From Acidimicrobiaceae bacterium (GTDB lineage Bacteria > Actinomycetota > Acidimicrobiia > Acidimicrobiales > Ilumatobacteraceae), in contig CANFUE010000005.1 of assembly GCA_947450115.1 (NCBI GenBank), positions 1-64,000 on the forward strand: 64,000 nt of DNA. Direction: 5' to 3'. The notes under the pieces were generated by a model. It was not told the DNA's origin and searched no databases. It saw only the letters and a list, made by a program, of their open reading frames with translations. Below are positions 39,039 through 49,823 of this stretch, piece by piece. The number at the start of each line of letters is the position of its first letter. Position 1 is the stretch's first letter. A program made the position numbers and the translations under genes.

Positions 39039-39290
39039 GTGCTATCTAATCAGGAACAGCCGCAAGTTGCCGATTTATACCGAGAAGTGGCAAGGTTGTA
39101 TGTCATGTTCAGCCTCATTTGCGCCATTCTCGCCCACCAAGGTGGCTGGGACGAGATTTTGTGGGTTCTCGTGCCCATCAGCGTGATGGTGTGGCTACTA
39201 CGTGTGGCGTCGCAACGCGTACGCAACGCTGGCAAGAAGACCTCAGAGTCGGGTGATGTTGGCGCCGAGGGTGCAGAGTCGTCCCACTAG
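39039..39290 (+). CDS. Possible small two-span membrane protein (83 aa)
   Basis: Open frame divergent from the Nfu gene with one base between starts. It encodes LYVMFSLICAILAHQGG, a polar GWDEI turn, then ILWVLVPISVMVWLL and a charged tail ending EGAESSH: two adjacent membrane helices. Start GTG 39039 is the longest reasonable; ATG 39105 (with AAGG upstream) would skip the hydrophilic N-terminus. Its last 48 bases overlap the murA 3' end. No promoter is obvious, so it may be fortuitous. Confidence 0.4.
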   Translation: MLSNQEQPQVADLYREVARLYVMFSLICAILAHQGGWDEILWVLVPISVMVWLLRVASQRVRNAGKKTSESGDVGAEGAESSH

Positions 39291-40541
39291 GTCGTCGTAA
39301 CCACGGTCAATATGGTGCACGTCAGAGATGATGGTTTCACCTTCAGCAACAAGCCCGGCAACGACGAGCGCTGCACCTGCGCGAATATCGGGAGCACGCA
39401 CGGGGGCGCCCGAGAGTTTTGCTTCGCCACGCACTACTGCATGATGGCCGTCGGTGCGAATGTTGGCGCCTAAGCGCTGTAGTTCATCGACGTAACGAAA
39501 GCGACCGGGGTACAAGTTTTCTGTAACGATGCCCACTCCCTCGGCAACCGAGAGCATGGCAACAACGAGTGGCTTGTAGTCGGTGGCAATGCCGGGGTAC
39601 GGAAGTGTGACCACGTCGATACTTTTCAGTCGTTCAGGGCCAATCACCAAAAGACCATCGTGTTGTTCCACCAGAACCACGCCCATGTCGGTGAAACGCG
39701 TGAGCAACATTTCCATATGGCCTGCAATAGCGCCACGTACCACTACTTCACCAGCAGTAATTGCTGCTGCAGCGATGTATGTTGCGGCTTGCACGCGGTC
39801 GGCAACCACCGTGTGGTGCACTGCACGTAAAGCATTGCGCTCAACGCCATGCACAACAAGAGTGGAACTGCCGATGCCTTCAATGTCGGCACCCATTGCC
39901 ACCAACATGTTGCACAGGTCGCCAATTTCTGGTTCGCGTGCCGCGTTTTCAATAGAGGTGGAACCTTTGGCGAACACTGCGGCGGTGAGAAGGTTTTCTG
40001 TTGCACCAACGCTCGGGAAATCGAGCGTGATGTTGGTGCCGTGCAAACGTTCTGCACGCGCATAAATATCGCCGTGGCGCATTTCAAATTGGGCACCGAG
40101 TTCGGTGAGGCCGCGCAAATGCATATCGATAGGGCGCGAGCCAAAGTCGTCGCCACCAGGCAAGGCAATGCGCACTTCCCCGAACCTGCCAAGAAGCGGG
40201 CCGAGCACGTTGACACTTGCACGGATGCGCTCGACTAACTCGTACGGAGCAAAGAGTTGCAAATTGCCATTGTTCGTAATGTGTAACTCTTGAGTGTCGC
40301 GATGATGTTCGATGACAAGGCCAATAGACGACAACAATTCGCTCATGGTGACAACGTCTTCAATGTCGGGCACATTTGACAACACATAGTTGCCATCGGC
40401 CATGAGGCACGCGGCCATGAGTTTAAGAACCGAGTTTTTGGCCCCAGGAACATCGACCGTCCCCTGAAGTGGCGCACCTGGCGCCACCTTGATGCGTGCA
40501 CCTGGCGCTATGGCAAAACTACGCGCACCGTTTGAACTCAC
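39243..40541 (-). CDS. murA: UDP-N-acetylglucosamine 1-carboxyvinyltransferase (432 aa)
   Basis: First committed step of peptidoglycan synthesis: adds enolpyruvate to UDP-GlcNAc. VPGAKNSVLKLMAA opening (catalytic KN), ALPGGDDFGSRPIDMHLRGL, and YPGIATDYKPLVVAML. The usual fosfomycin-target cysteine lies in the loop of the PGGCxIGxRP type; here the loop reads PGGDDFGSRP, with Asp in place of Cys, as in naturally fosfomycin-insensitive mycobacterial MurA. GTG 40541 preferred: CATACT lies six bases upstream, suggesting a leaderless start. Confidence 0.95.
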   Translation of the reverse strand: MSSNGARSFAIAPGARIKVAPGAPLQGTVDVPGAKNSVLKLMAACLMADGNYVLSNVPDIEDVVTMSELLSSIGLVIEHHRDTQELHITNNGNLQLFAPYELVERIRASVNVLGPLLGRFGEVRIALPGGDDFGSRPIDMHLRGLTELGAQFEMRHGDIYARAERLHGTNITLDFPSVGATENLLTAAVFAKGSTSIENAAREPEIGDLCNMLVAMGADIEGIGSSTLVVHGVERNALRAVHHTVVADRVQAATYIAAAAITAGEVVVRGAIAGHMEMLLTRFTDMGVVLVEQHDGLLVIGPERLKSIDVVTLPYPGIATDYKPLVVAMLSVAEGVGIVTENLYPGRFRYVDELQRLGANIRTDGHHAVVRGEAKLSGAPVRAPDIRAGAALVVAGLVAEGETIISDVHHIDRGYDDLVGRLCTLGANITRL

Positions 40542-40547
40542 TCTCTC

Positions 40548-40553
40548 AGTATG
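40548..40553 (-). promoter_or_regulatory. -10 box for murA (leaderless)
   Basis: CATACT on the minus strand, six bases before the GTG at 40541. It lies in the 134-base divergent region shared with the MFS gene. Confidence 0.4.
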
Positions 40554-40675
40554 CTCCCGCCGTGGAACGCGTGCCGAACTTTTCCCACAAGTCACATGCC
40601 CGGCACTACTCATTTCAGCGCAAAATTGCCAGAAATAGTGCCGATTTCTCAAAAATCACCGAGCCATACAGCACC

Positions 40676-42163
40676 GTGATGGAAGAAATACACGATCTCG
40701 AACATGCAGACAGTGCGCCAGATCATCTCATTTTTTTACAAAAAACTGGGCCCTGTGTTGAGTATCAACGCAGTGTCGAAATACCTGCCGACACAAATGA
40801 AGATGCAGTGGAACACACGCAATGGTCGCTCGACATTCCGTGGTTTGGTTGGATATTTCGCCCGCTCATTTCGCGCCACATGAAACATCGCCATCACAAA
40901 GATCATCACCCGTGGTGGGCACCTCCGCAAACATTTACCGCTCATGAAACTTTGGTGCTGGCCCTACTTGCTGCGGCGTCGATGGTTGCTGCATTTATCA
41001 ACACGCTTTTCACGCAAACAGTTGCCTTTGCCGCCGATGAATTTGGTGTGACCACAACTGGTCAAGGCGTTGCTGCAGCAATTGTTCGCGTCGGCATTGT
41101 GTTGGCCATACCACTTGCCATATTGGGCGACCGCGTTGGGCGCCGACGCATTGTGGTGGCGCTTGCATTCATTGCACCTGTTCTCGCATCACTCGGCGCG
41201 CTTGCACCCAACTTTGCCGTGCTTGTTGCAACACAAACTATTGCTCGCCCCATTGGTTTGGCCCTCGACGTTGCTGTCTTGGTCATTGTGATTGAAGAAA
41301 TGCCCAAACATGGACGCGCCTATGGGTTAAGCGTGCTTGCACTTGCGAGTGGTTTTGGAGCAGGCATTGCCGTTGCCGCACTCCCCATTGCAGATCTCGG
41401 AACTTCTGCGTGGCGTCTCATTTATGTGGTTGCGCTCATTTGGGTTGTGGTGGCGCTCAGTTTGCGCCGACGCCTCACCGAAACACCTCGTTTCATTGCT
41501 CATCACACCGAACCCAAGAGTTCTCGGCGCGATACGTCGCGAAAAACGGGTAGTACCGCGCCGAGAACACTTCTGATGGTGGGGGCGGTGGCGTTTATCG
41601 TTAATATTTTCGTCGCAACTGCTTCCATTTTTCAGAATCGCTATCTCAAAGATGTGCGCGACTACTCCGCAACGATGGTTGCGCTCTTTACGTTGTCCAC
41701 TTCTCTACCCGGTGCTCTTGGCCTCATCATCGGCGGAAAAATTGCCGACATTAAAGGCCGTCGCCGCGTTGCTGCGTTGTGCATTCCTCTCGGTGCTGCG
41801 CTCATTGGTTTGTCGTTCTTATTGTCGTCAGTGGGCATGTGGTTGGGCGCCATTGCGGGTGGCGTTGTTGGCGCTCTTGCCTACCCCGCACTTGCTGTGT
41901 ACCGCGGTGAGCTCTTCCCCACTGGCAATCGCACAACGTCATCATTTCTCATTACCGTTGCCGCGCTCTTAGGCGGAAGCATTGGTCTTGTTGCCGGCGG
42001 AATGCTCATTGATGCTGGTTGGTCATACGGAACAGTGATGCTCAGCTTTGCCAGCATCTCACTGGTGGCATCGCTTCTCATATTGGCGTATTACCCCGAG
42101 ACGGCAAACAAAGATCTTGAAGAACTCAACCCGCAAGATGCGCACGCACGATTTGAGCGTTAG
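40676..42163 (+). CDS. MFS transporter, 12-TM type (495 aa)
   Basis: Major facilitator superfamily permease with a ~90-residue hydrophilic, His-rich cytoplasmic N-terminus (HMKHRHHKDHHPWW) before the first span. About 12 hydrophobic segments; the loop 2-3 signature is GDRVGRRRIVVAL and the loop 8-9 equivalent GGKIADIKGRRRVAAL. A linker rich in Ser/Arg (~280-300) divides the halves. Sugar-porter-like signatures suggest small-solute uptake or export; substrate unknown. GTG 40676 is followed directly by ATG 40679; either may be used. Divergent from murA. Confidence 0.85.
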   Translation: MMEEIHDLEHADSAPDHLIFLQKTGPCVEYQRSVEIPADTNEDAVEHTQWSLDIPWFGWIFRPLISRHMKHRHHKDHHPWWAPPQTFTAHETLVLALLAAASMVAAFINTLFTQTVAFAADEFGVTTTGQGVAAAIVRVGIVLAIPLAILGDRVGRRRIVVALAFIAPVLASLGALAPNFAVLVATQTIARPIGLALDVAVLVIVIEEMPKHGRAYGLSVLALASGFGAGIAVAALPIADLGTSAWRLIYVVALIWVVVALSLRRRLTETPRFIAHHTEPKSSRRDTSRKTGSTAPRTLLMVGAVAFIVNIFVATASIFQNRYLKDVRDYSATMVALFTLSTSLPGALGLIIGGKIADIKGRRRVAALCIPLGAALIGLSFLLSSVGMWLGAIAGGVVGALAYPALAVYRGELFPTGNRTTSSFLITVAALLGGSIGLVAGGMLIDAGWSYGTVMLSFASISLVASLLILAYYPETANKDLEELNPQDAHARFER

Positions 42164-42184
42164 CAACAACTAGCGCAGTTGTTG
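42164..42184. terminator. Hairpin between convergent genes
   Basis: CAACAACT and AGTTGTTG form a perfect 8-bp stem around AGCGC, between the MFS stop and the hydrolase stop, overlapping the latter. No T-run follows on either strand, so terminator activity is only suggested by position. Confidence 0.4.
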
Positions 42185-42781
42185 ACACCACTCACGAACC
42201 ACTTCGGCGATTTCAGTGTCTTTGCCCATGAGGTCATGTCGTGCCTTTTCAATAAAATGCATCGACACGTCACTCGGAATTTTTTTCACGTGCTTTTTTA
42301 ATTCTGCTGGCGAACCAAAAGGGTCTTTGGTTCCATGTATGAAAAGTACCGGAACGGAAATACGAGAAAGATGCACAATGCGCAACTTTTCAGGGTGTGC
42401 TGGTGGGTGCAAAGGGTATGAAATGAGTACGAGCCCCCGCACTTTCAATGGGTCACCGAAAACTGGAGGCTCACCCTTTTTTGCAGTGCCGGTGTCGCCA
42501 GCAGCGGCCATTGAACACATCCGCCCACCCATGGAACGCCCGCCAATGACGAGCGACGATGTGCGCACACCACTTGCTTTGGCAAATGCCTGCACCTCGT
42601 CACGCACGCACTGCAACAACACAGGAGCACGATCGGGAGCACGTTTGCCCACACGACGATATGGAAAGTCAACACGCGCAACTGGCAAGGGCTGCATCGC
42701 TTCTTCAAGAGCAATGAGCGATGAATGGTCTGCGCCACTTCCGGCGCCTGGAAAAAAGACGAATCCTTTCGGCGCACTCAT
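42170..42781 (-). CDS. Alpha/beta-hydrolase, KANL3/Tex30-like (203 aa)
   Basis: Small serine hydrolase. FFPGAGSGADH oxyanion region, nucleophile elbow IGGRSMGGRM (~75-84), Asp in IHGTKDPFGS and His in EKARHDLMG complete a triad. The family resembles bacterial dienelactone-hydrolase-like proteins annotated KANL3/Tex30. Start overlaps the J-domain gene stop (ATGA), so they are co-translated. Substrate unknown. Confidence 0.88.
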   Translation of the reverse strand: MSAPKGFVFFPGAGSGADHSSLIALEEAMQPLPVARVDFPYRRVGKRAPDRAPVLLQCVRDEVQAFAKASGVRTSSLVIGGRSMGGRMCSMAAAGDTGTAKKGEPPVFGDPLKVRGLVLISYPLHPPAHPEKLRIVHLSRISVPVLFIHGTKDPFGSPAELKKHVKKIPSDVSMHFIEKARHDLMGKDTEIAEVVREWCQQLR

Positions 42782-43476
42782 GAGTGTTGACTCAAAATGC
42801 GCCGTGCTTCGCTGAGGTCAGCAATTGCCCTACTTGCATCGCGTTCACTTGCACCGTGGTCGGGGTGCACACTGCGCAACATGTCACGAAAGCGAGAAGT
42901 GACTTCTTTTTTATTGGGCTTCACCGTGCCAGGTGGGAAACACAGAACTTCTAGCGCCCATGCGCGCGGGTCGGATATTGCTGTTATTGATGAAGCGTTG
43001 CTGCCCGCTAGATACGAAATGAACGAAGCTCCGATAGGACCACGCCAGGTCATTGCTCGCCGCATCATGGGCCCCAATGCACGACGTGTCTCTGCATTTA
43101 ATCGCTCGAGTGCATAAATAGAACCGAGTACTTGTTGTAAAGGCGAACCACCCTCGGCGAAAGAGAACTCGGCGGCATTTTCTACGGCAATGAGTTGGTG
43201 ACGACTGAGTGCAAGGCCGTGGCGGTCGGCTTGAAAACGATGCCGCAAGCGAGGCTGCACAATGCGTTCGCCGCGTTCTACCTGCAAAGTCAGGCGGTGA
43301 ATGTCGGGGTGCATTTCCTCATCGACATCAAATAAATGCCGAGCTACCACTGCACCCAGCAATATGCCACCGAAACCAGGTGCAGGTTCGGCCGGCAACA
43401 CCAAATGACCTAACGACACGCGCCGCGTAGGAGTGATTGGCCGCGAGTGCCAGATTTCTAATTCGGCGAGAATCAT
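42778..43476 (-). CDS. J-domain protein with unknown N-terminal domain (232 aa)
   Basis: The C-terminal ~60 residues form a J domain: KKEVTSRFRDMLRSVHPDHG has the HPD tripeptide that stimulates DnaK, followed by the AIADLSEARRIL helix. The N-terminal ~165 residues are unrecognised and contain RHRFQADRHGL and GPMMRRAMTWRGPIG. It lacks the G/F and zinc regions of DnaJ, so it is a specialised co-chaperone or a scaffold. Coupled to the hydrolase downstream. Confidence 0.82.
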   Translation of the reverse strand: MILAELEIWHSRPITPTRRVSLGHLVLPAEPAPGFGGILLGAVVARHLFDVDEEMHPDIHRLTLQVERGERIVQPRLRHRFQADRHGLALSRHQLIAVENAAEFSFAEGGSPLQQVLGSIYALERLNAETRRALGPMMRRAMTWRGPIGASFISYLAGSNASSITAISDPRAWALEVLCFPPGTVKPNKKEVTSRFRDMLRSVHPDHGASERDASRAIADLSEARRILSQHS

Positions 43477-43499
43477 CGAGAGTTGACGCTATATGCAAC

Positions 43500-44291
43500 T
43501 CAGACGTGAGGACGTAACGTGACAAACAATCGTTGCGCAATTTCTTGTGCAGCTTGTTCATCGGGGAAATCGTTACCTGCAAGTGCTTCGGCGAGTTGGT
43601 CGGCCATTTCAGATGCTTGGCGCCATACGGGTACGGGCACACCGAAGGGAACTCCGCCACCTTCAATGTCGTCGAGAACACGCACCAAAATGCTGAGGCC
43701 ATTGGCATCGAGCGGGTCGCGTTGCAAACGTTCTGCGGCGAGAAATATTTGTGTAAGTGATTCACCAGAAACGCTGGAGTCACCGGCAGAAATAGTTCCT
43801 TGGCCAGAACCCGGGTTGCGCACAGAGTCGATGATTGTGACATCGCCAGCTTCTACTGCATCGAGCAGGTCGTCAACGGCGTCTTCAAGTTCAGTGAGCG
43901 TGACGAGCAATGCGCCTTCCCATCGATACGGAATATCGGAAGCAACGAGCAATTCGGTGAGGCGTGAACGCTCGCCCATCGACCAATCGTCGAGTTCGTA
44001 CTCGGTAATTTCTTCATCAGTTGCTTCACTCAATTGCAAACGACGTGATTCTCGCTCTGAAGAGTTTCCGCCTTCAGTTCCTACACCAAGTTTTTGTTCC
44101 AATGCGTCGAGCATTTCGTCGGCTTCGTCTTCAAGTTCGCTCGGAACAACTACTTCATTGCCCACCCATGCGTGTGGAATTTCTGCTTCGGCAAACATTT
44201 CGGCAACAGAAGCACGCTGATCGATGCTCCAGTCGGATAGGTCGTAATGGACGCTCTCGGCATCGGGGTCAAGTGGGTTCCATTCAGACAT
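43500..44291 (-). CDS. Acidic protein with an internal duplication (263 aa)
   Basis: Residues ~14-65 and ~97-147 are two copies of a ~50-residue module: YDLSDWSIDQRASVAEMFAE and YELDDWSMGERSRLTELLVA each lead to IPxxWxGxxLVVxxELED and an acidic helix. The pattern suggests small ferredoxin-like/SPOR-like folds, unproven. The C-terminal ~90 residues form helices (RQASEMADQLAEAL). Very acidic, cytoplasmic. TAGCGT six bases before the ATG overlaps the stop of the upstream peptidase gene. Family not recognised. Confidence 0.7.
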   Translation of the reverse strand: MSEWNPLDPDAESVHYDLSDWSIDQRASVAEMFAEAEIPHAWVGNEVVVPSELEDEADEMLDALEQKLGVGTEGGNSSERESRRLQLSEATDEEITEYELDDWSMGERSRLTELLVASDIPYRWEGALLVTLTELEDAVDDLLDAVEAGDVTIIDSVRNPGSGQGTISAGDSSVSGESLTQIFLAAERLQRDPLDANGLSILVRVLDDIEGGGVPFGVPVPVWRQASEMADQLAEALAGNDFPDEQAAQEIAQRLFVTLRPHV

Positions 44292-44297
44292 AACTGC

Positions 44298-44303
44298 ACG
44301 CTA
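44298..44303 (-). promoter_or_regulatory. -10 box for the 263-aa gene, overlapping a stop codon
   Basis: TAGCGT: its TAG is the stop of the S9 peptidase; it lies six bases before the ATG at 44291. Confidence 0.4.
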
Positions 44304-46115
44304 CAACGTAAAGATGAACTCACCAATCAGTTCATATTCGCGCAGTTGATTGTGGCGCAATCGAAAACCGTGCCCTTCACCTTCCATGATGTGCAAAGCG
44401 ACACTTCCTCCAGCTTTACGCAATGCCTGTGCGAGCGTGATGCTGTGATTCATAGGTACAGAAGTGTCGAGATCACCATGCAAAAGCAACACTTTGACCT
44501 TGGCCAAGGTGGGAACCTTGCTCGACGGCGAGCGCTCGGCGTATAAAAGTTCATTTTCGGGAGAGTCACCCACCAAAACAGCAATGGAATGTTGTTCGTA
44601 GTACCACGAGTGTTCAGCGGAATCGGCAAGGTCGACAACCGGATACAACGCGATGACACCGGCACAGAGTTCTGGTGCTGTACCCGCTGCATTGAGCGCA
44701 GCAAAACCACCTGCAGAACCACCCATGAAAAAAGTGTTCTGTGGTGTAGCCCAACCGTTTTTGTGCATGAAGCGCACGACGGCGATGAGATCGGCGGTAT
44801 CGAACTCACCCCAATGACCATTGAGCGACTGTTGAAATGCGCGCCCGTGGCCCGAGGTACCCCGGTGGTCAACAATCATCACGCGCACGCCGCGGCCTAC
44901 CCAATACGCAATACGAGCCATGAAGGTGACCTGCCACTGATCAGTTGGCCCGCCGTGCAACCACACGATGAATGGCTGCTCACTTGACTCATTACCCACA
45001 GGAGAATACAAACGATAAGGAATGTTGTAGGTGCCGCAGTCCACTGTTCCTAAAGTTGGCTCTACTAGTTCATACTGCGACCACGTGCCACCAGTGCTGT
45101 CCACTTCACTCGTAGCCAGTATTTCTCGCTCAAAACTGCGCGCGGCGTAATTCACTAACTGTGTTGGTGTTACTGCACCCGTGCGTAATGCAAAAATGCC
45201 CTCGTTACTCCACTGCAGCGAACCATGAACGCCGCGACCAATAGATCGCATTTCGCCAGTTGCAACGTTCACCACAACAATGTCGCCAAAGCCTTCGAGG
45301 TTGCGCGCAACGGCTATTTCCGTTCCGTCGGGCGACCAACACCACGTGTGCCCACCCATTCCCCATTGTGGGTTGCCACATTCCACATTCTCACCTGCAG
45401 GCAGAATCGCTACCAACTCACCGTCAACAACGCGATACGGCTGCAGCCATCCGTTCACATCGCTCAACACGCCCATTTCGCCAGTCGCGGAAAATTGCAC
45501 TTGCTGAAACGACACGCCCGCGCGATGCAACTCCACATGTGCTTCGCGTTGTGCAATATGCGCCGACCAAATGTCAGATTCATCCCACGGCATGTGCGGC
45601 TGTGACCACGCTTGCCAATACAACTCATCGCCATTCCACACGGGGTCGAAAACAAAAGCATGTGGTTGCGCAATAACGTGTTCTTCACCTGTTGCACGAT
45701 GCACAACAATGAGTTCACTTAGGTTCTGCACACAAGCAATCCACTCGCCATTGGGCGACACAGCAACCCCGAAATGCGAAGCATCTACTGGCGACTGGGT
45801 ATCGATACGACATGCACTGGTTGCGCCACGTGCGGCCTCCCACAGCCCACCTGTTTTTGCTGCGTACACAACGCCAGAGCCATCGGGTAGCCACTGAAAA
45901 CATCCGCCACCAAAACCACGGGTCACACTGGGAACCGGCTCGAGTAACCACGTCTCTTCAGCGCCCCCTGGTAGCGCAATAGTGCGCAGTTCACCTCTTC
46001 CCTGCTGACTCACCCCGAATGCCAGAGCATCGCCCATAGGGCTCACCTGCGGCTCTGAGAGGTCTCGGGAATCGAGGCAACGTTCCACAGGAACAGCGGG
46101 AATTTTCACGGGCAT
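44301..46115 (-). CDS. Prolyl oligopeptidase-family (S9) peptidase (604 aa)
   Basis: Two-domain serine peptidase: N-terminal beta-propeller (~20-360, repeats such as SPNGEWIACVQ and SPDGTEIAVA) and C-terminal alpha/beta-hydrolase. Nucleophile in FFMGGSAGGFAAL (~460), Asp in LLHGDLDTSVP, His in EGEGHGFR. No signal peptide, so it acts on peptides in the cytoplasm. Start ATG 46115 (MPVKIPAVP) with TACCCT seven bases upstream; the longer frame crosses into glpX and is rejected. Divergent from glpX. Confidence 0.9.
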   Translation of the reverse strand: MPVKIPAVPVERCLDSRDLSEPQVSPMGDALAFGVSQQGRGELRTIALPGGAEETWLLEPVPSVTRGFGGGCFQWLPDGSGVVYAAKTGGLWEAARGATSACRIDTQSPVDASHFGVAVSPNGEWIACVQNLSELIVVHRATGEEHVIAQPHAFVFDPVWNGDELYWQAWSQPHMPWDESDIWSAHIAQREAHVELHRAGVSFQQVQFSATGEMGVLSDVNGWLQPYRVVDGELVAILPAGENVECGNPQWGMGGHTWCWSPDGTEIAVARNLEGFGDIVVVNVATGEMRSIGRGVHGSLQWSNEGIFALRTGAVTPTQLVNYAARSFEREILATSEVDSTGGTWSQYELVEPTLGTVDCGTYNIPYRLYSPVGNESSEQPFIVWLHGGPTDQWQVTFMARIAYWVGRGVRVMIVDHRGTSGHGRAFQQSLNGHWGEFDTADLIAVVRFMHKNGWATPQNTFFMGGSAGGFAALNAAGTAPELCAGVIALYPVVDLADSAEHSWYYEQHSIAVLVGDSPENELLYAERSPSSKVPTLAKVKVLLLHGDLDTSVPMNHSITLAQALRKAGGSVALHIMEGEGHGFRLRHNQLREYELIGEFIFTL

Positions 46116-46122
46116 TAGCCCG

Positions 46123-46128
46123 AGGGTA
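46123..46128 (-). promoter_or_regulatory. -10 box for S9 peptidase (leaderless)
   Basis: TACCCT on the minus strand, seven bases before the ATG at 46115. On the plus strand TACGGT (46139-46144) is a matching candidate for glpX, five bases before its GTG. Confidence 0.45.
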
Positions 46129-46149
46129 GCGCCGGCACTACGGTAGGGG

Positions 46150-47151
46150 GTGATGAACACACGACGCCCGCAAAAGCCAGAACGTAATCTCGCCATGGAA
46201 CTCGTCAGAGTCACCGAATCAGCGGCCCTTGCTGGAGCACGTTGGGTGGGTCGTGGCGACAAAAACGGAGCCGATGCTGCTGCAGTCGATGCCATGCGCA
46301 CCGTGCTCACCACTGTTCCCATGGACGGCATTGTTGTGATTGGCGAGGGTGAAAAAGACGAAGCGCCAATGCTCTTCAACGGTGAGGCGGTTGGCGACGG
46401 CACGCAGCCCCGCACCGACGTTGCTGTTGACCCTATTGATGGCACCACGCTCACCTCACTTGGTCTGGGTAATGCCATTTCCGTTATTGCTGTTTCCGAG
46501 CGCGACACCATGTTCGACCCGGGTCCATGTATGTACATGGAAAAAATTGCTGTTGGGCCTGAAGCTGTGGGTCACATCGACATCACCGCAAGCGCTACTC
46601 AGAACTTGCGTTGGGTTGCCAAAGCAAAAGGTGAATCGGTACGCGACCTCACGGTGATGATTCTCGATCGCCCACGCCACAAAGATCTCATTGAAGAAGT
46701 GCGCTCCACCGGAGCACGCATCAAGCTCATCAGCGACGGCGACATTTTTGGTGCCATTGCTACGTCGTGGCCCGATGCTGGTGTCGACATTCTCCTAGGT
46801 ATTGGTGGAACACCTGAAGGCGTTGTGTCGGCAGCTGCACTGAAGTGCATGGGTGGAGAAATTCAGGGTCGTTTGTGGCCACGCAACGACCAAGAGCGCA
46901 ACGATGCCATTGCTGCGGGTTACGACATCAGCAAGGTGCTGACAGGTGATGACTTGGTGAAAGGCGACAACTGCTTTTTTGCCGCAACTGGCGTCACCGA
47001 CGGCGAATTGCTGCGCGGCGTGCGATTCGACCACCGCGGTGCACGCACACAAAGTTTGGTGATGCGCTCGTTGTCGGGAACCGTGCGACTCATCGACGCT
47101 CAGCACCGACTCGACAAGCTTGCTACTTATGCAAGCGTTGACTACGCCTAA
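46150..47151 (+). CDS. glpX: Fructose-1,6-bisphosphatase class II (333 aa)
   Basis: Gluconeogenic phosphatase. Metal and substrate motifs: [28 protein letters not shown] and [19 protein letters not shown]. Actinobacteria commonly rely on this class. Starts GTG 46150 or the adjacent ATG 46153, probably leaderless. Convergent with the SDR gene, nine bases between stops. Confidence 0.96.
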   Translation: MMNTRRPQKPERNLAMELVRVTESAALAGARWVGRGDKNGADAAAVDAMRTVLTTVPMDGIVVIGEGEKDEAPMLFNGEAVGDGTQPRTDVAVDPIDGTTLTSLGLGNAISVIAVSERDTMFDPGPCMYMEKIAVGPEAVGHIDITASATQNLRWVAKAKGESVRDLTVMILDRPRHKDLIEEVRSTGARIKLISDGDIFGAIATSWPDAGVDILLGIGGTPEGVVSAAALKCMGGEIQGRLWPRNDQERNDAIAAGYDISKVLTGDDLVKGDNCFFAATGVTDGELLRGVRFDHRGARTQSLVMRSLSGTVRLIDAQHRLDKLATYASVDYA

Positions 47152-47160
47152 AAAATACTG

Positions 47161-47934
47161 CTACAGCCCAACAATTTTTCCCGAAACGCGACGCATTACA
47201 ACGCGCGGAATGATTCTTACCCACATCAACATGCTCTTGTATTGCGTGCCAGGAACAATAAGAGCTTTACCCTTTGCCATTCCCGCTAAGGCTTCCGACA
47301 CAACGTTGGCAATATTGAGCCACAAGAACTTGGGAATGGAATCAATCTCTGCGCCTGCCTGTGCAACTTCTTGAAATTCTGTGCGTACAAAGCCAGGGCA
47401 CAAAGTGCTCACGCGTACTGGGCTCTTGCGCAGTTCTTCATGCAGTGCTTCAGTGAAACTGGTGACGAAAGCTTTTGTAGCCGAGTACACAGCCATGCCA
47501 GGGCCCGATTGGAAACTGGCCACGCTCGACACGTTGAGCAAATACCCACGCTTGCGCTCTTGGAAGGCCTGCAGCGCAGCGTGCGACAGTTCCACTAGTG
47601 CACGAACATTTAAGTCAATTTGCCCGGTGGAGTTACCAACAGGAACAGCGAGAAAAGTTCCCGACGAACCGAAGCCTGCATTGTTCACTAAAAGGTCCAC
47701 GGGAAGATGCGATGACGCAAGACGCTCAGCAACACGCGCAATACCTTCTGCTGTGAGAAGGTCGGCGACAAGTACTTCGCACGTGCTGTACTGCTGGGCA
47801 AGTTGCTCTAACCGGTCGCCACGACGCGCAACAAGAACACAAGGTATCCCGGCACGGCTGAGTTGATGAACAAACTCTTCGCCAATACCTGCTGATGCAC
47901 CTGTAATGAGTGCGCGCTGAAACGGCAGAGTCAT
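47161..47934 (-). CDS. Short-chain dehydrogenase/reductase (257 aa)
   Basis: Classical SDR oxidoreductase: cofactor loop TGASAGIGEEF (~12-22), NNAGFGSSG, catalytic Ser in NVSSVAS and YSATK (~156-160). An Arg-rich cofactor region (VARRGDRLEQL) favours NADP. It starts three bases after atpC, so it is probably transcribed at the end of the ATP synthase operon. Substrate unknown. Confidence 0.9.
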   Translation of the reverse strand: MTLPFQRALITGASAGIGEEFVHQLSRAGIPCVLVARRGDRLEQLAQQYSTCEVLVADLLTAEGIARVAERLASSHLPVDLLVNNAGFGSSGTFLAVPVGNSTGQIDLNVRALVELSHAALQAFQERKRGYLLNVSSVASFQSGPGMAVYSATKAFVTSFTEALHEELRKSPVRVSTLCPGFVRTEFQEVAQAGAEIDSIPKFLWLNIANVVSEALAGMAKGKALIVPGTQYKSMLMWVRIIPRVVMRRVSGKIVGL

Positions 47935-47937
47935 GAA

Positions 47938-48362
47938 TTAGTGGCCGGCGTTGACGCCAGCAAGACCACCAGCAGCTGCAAGGCGAGCATGCGCACGGCG
48001 CAAGCTGGCCTCAACTTCGGCAGTGTGTTCTGTACGCATCTGCTCTTCAGCACGCTCAAGGGCACGACGTGCGCGCTCGATGTCGATTTCGTTACCGAGT
48101 TCGGCGCCATCGCTGAGCAAGGTGACCACGTTGTTTGACACTTCAACAAAACCGCCATGAATGGCGAGGTTCATAATGGTGCCATCGCTTAGCCACACGC
48201 GTGTGTGGTTTTCGGTGACCGCTCCAAGAAATGCTGCGTGTCCGGGAAGGAACGCAATTTCTCCCCCACCCATGGTGCGGGTGATGATCTGTGTTGTTTC
48301 GCCAGAGAACACAACGCGCTCTGGCGAAACAACATCGATACGGAAGCCAGGGGCTTCAGACA

Positions 48363-48363
<1 letters not shown>
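47938..48363 (-). CDS. atpC: F1 ATP synthase epsilon subunit (141 aa)
   Basis: Central-stalk subunit linking gamma to the c-ring. N-terminal beta-sandwich (RIDVVSPERVVFSGETTQI, GEIAFLPGHAAFLGAV) and a C-terminal helical part (ERARRALERAEEQM). Overlaps atpD by one base. Confidence 0.95.

Positions 48364-49823
<1,460 letters not shown>

Noticed and set aside
46116-46538. Longer S9 peptidase N-terminus
   Set aside because: It lies antisense to glpX, and a -10 box is placed right before ATG 46115.
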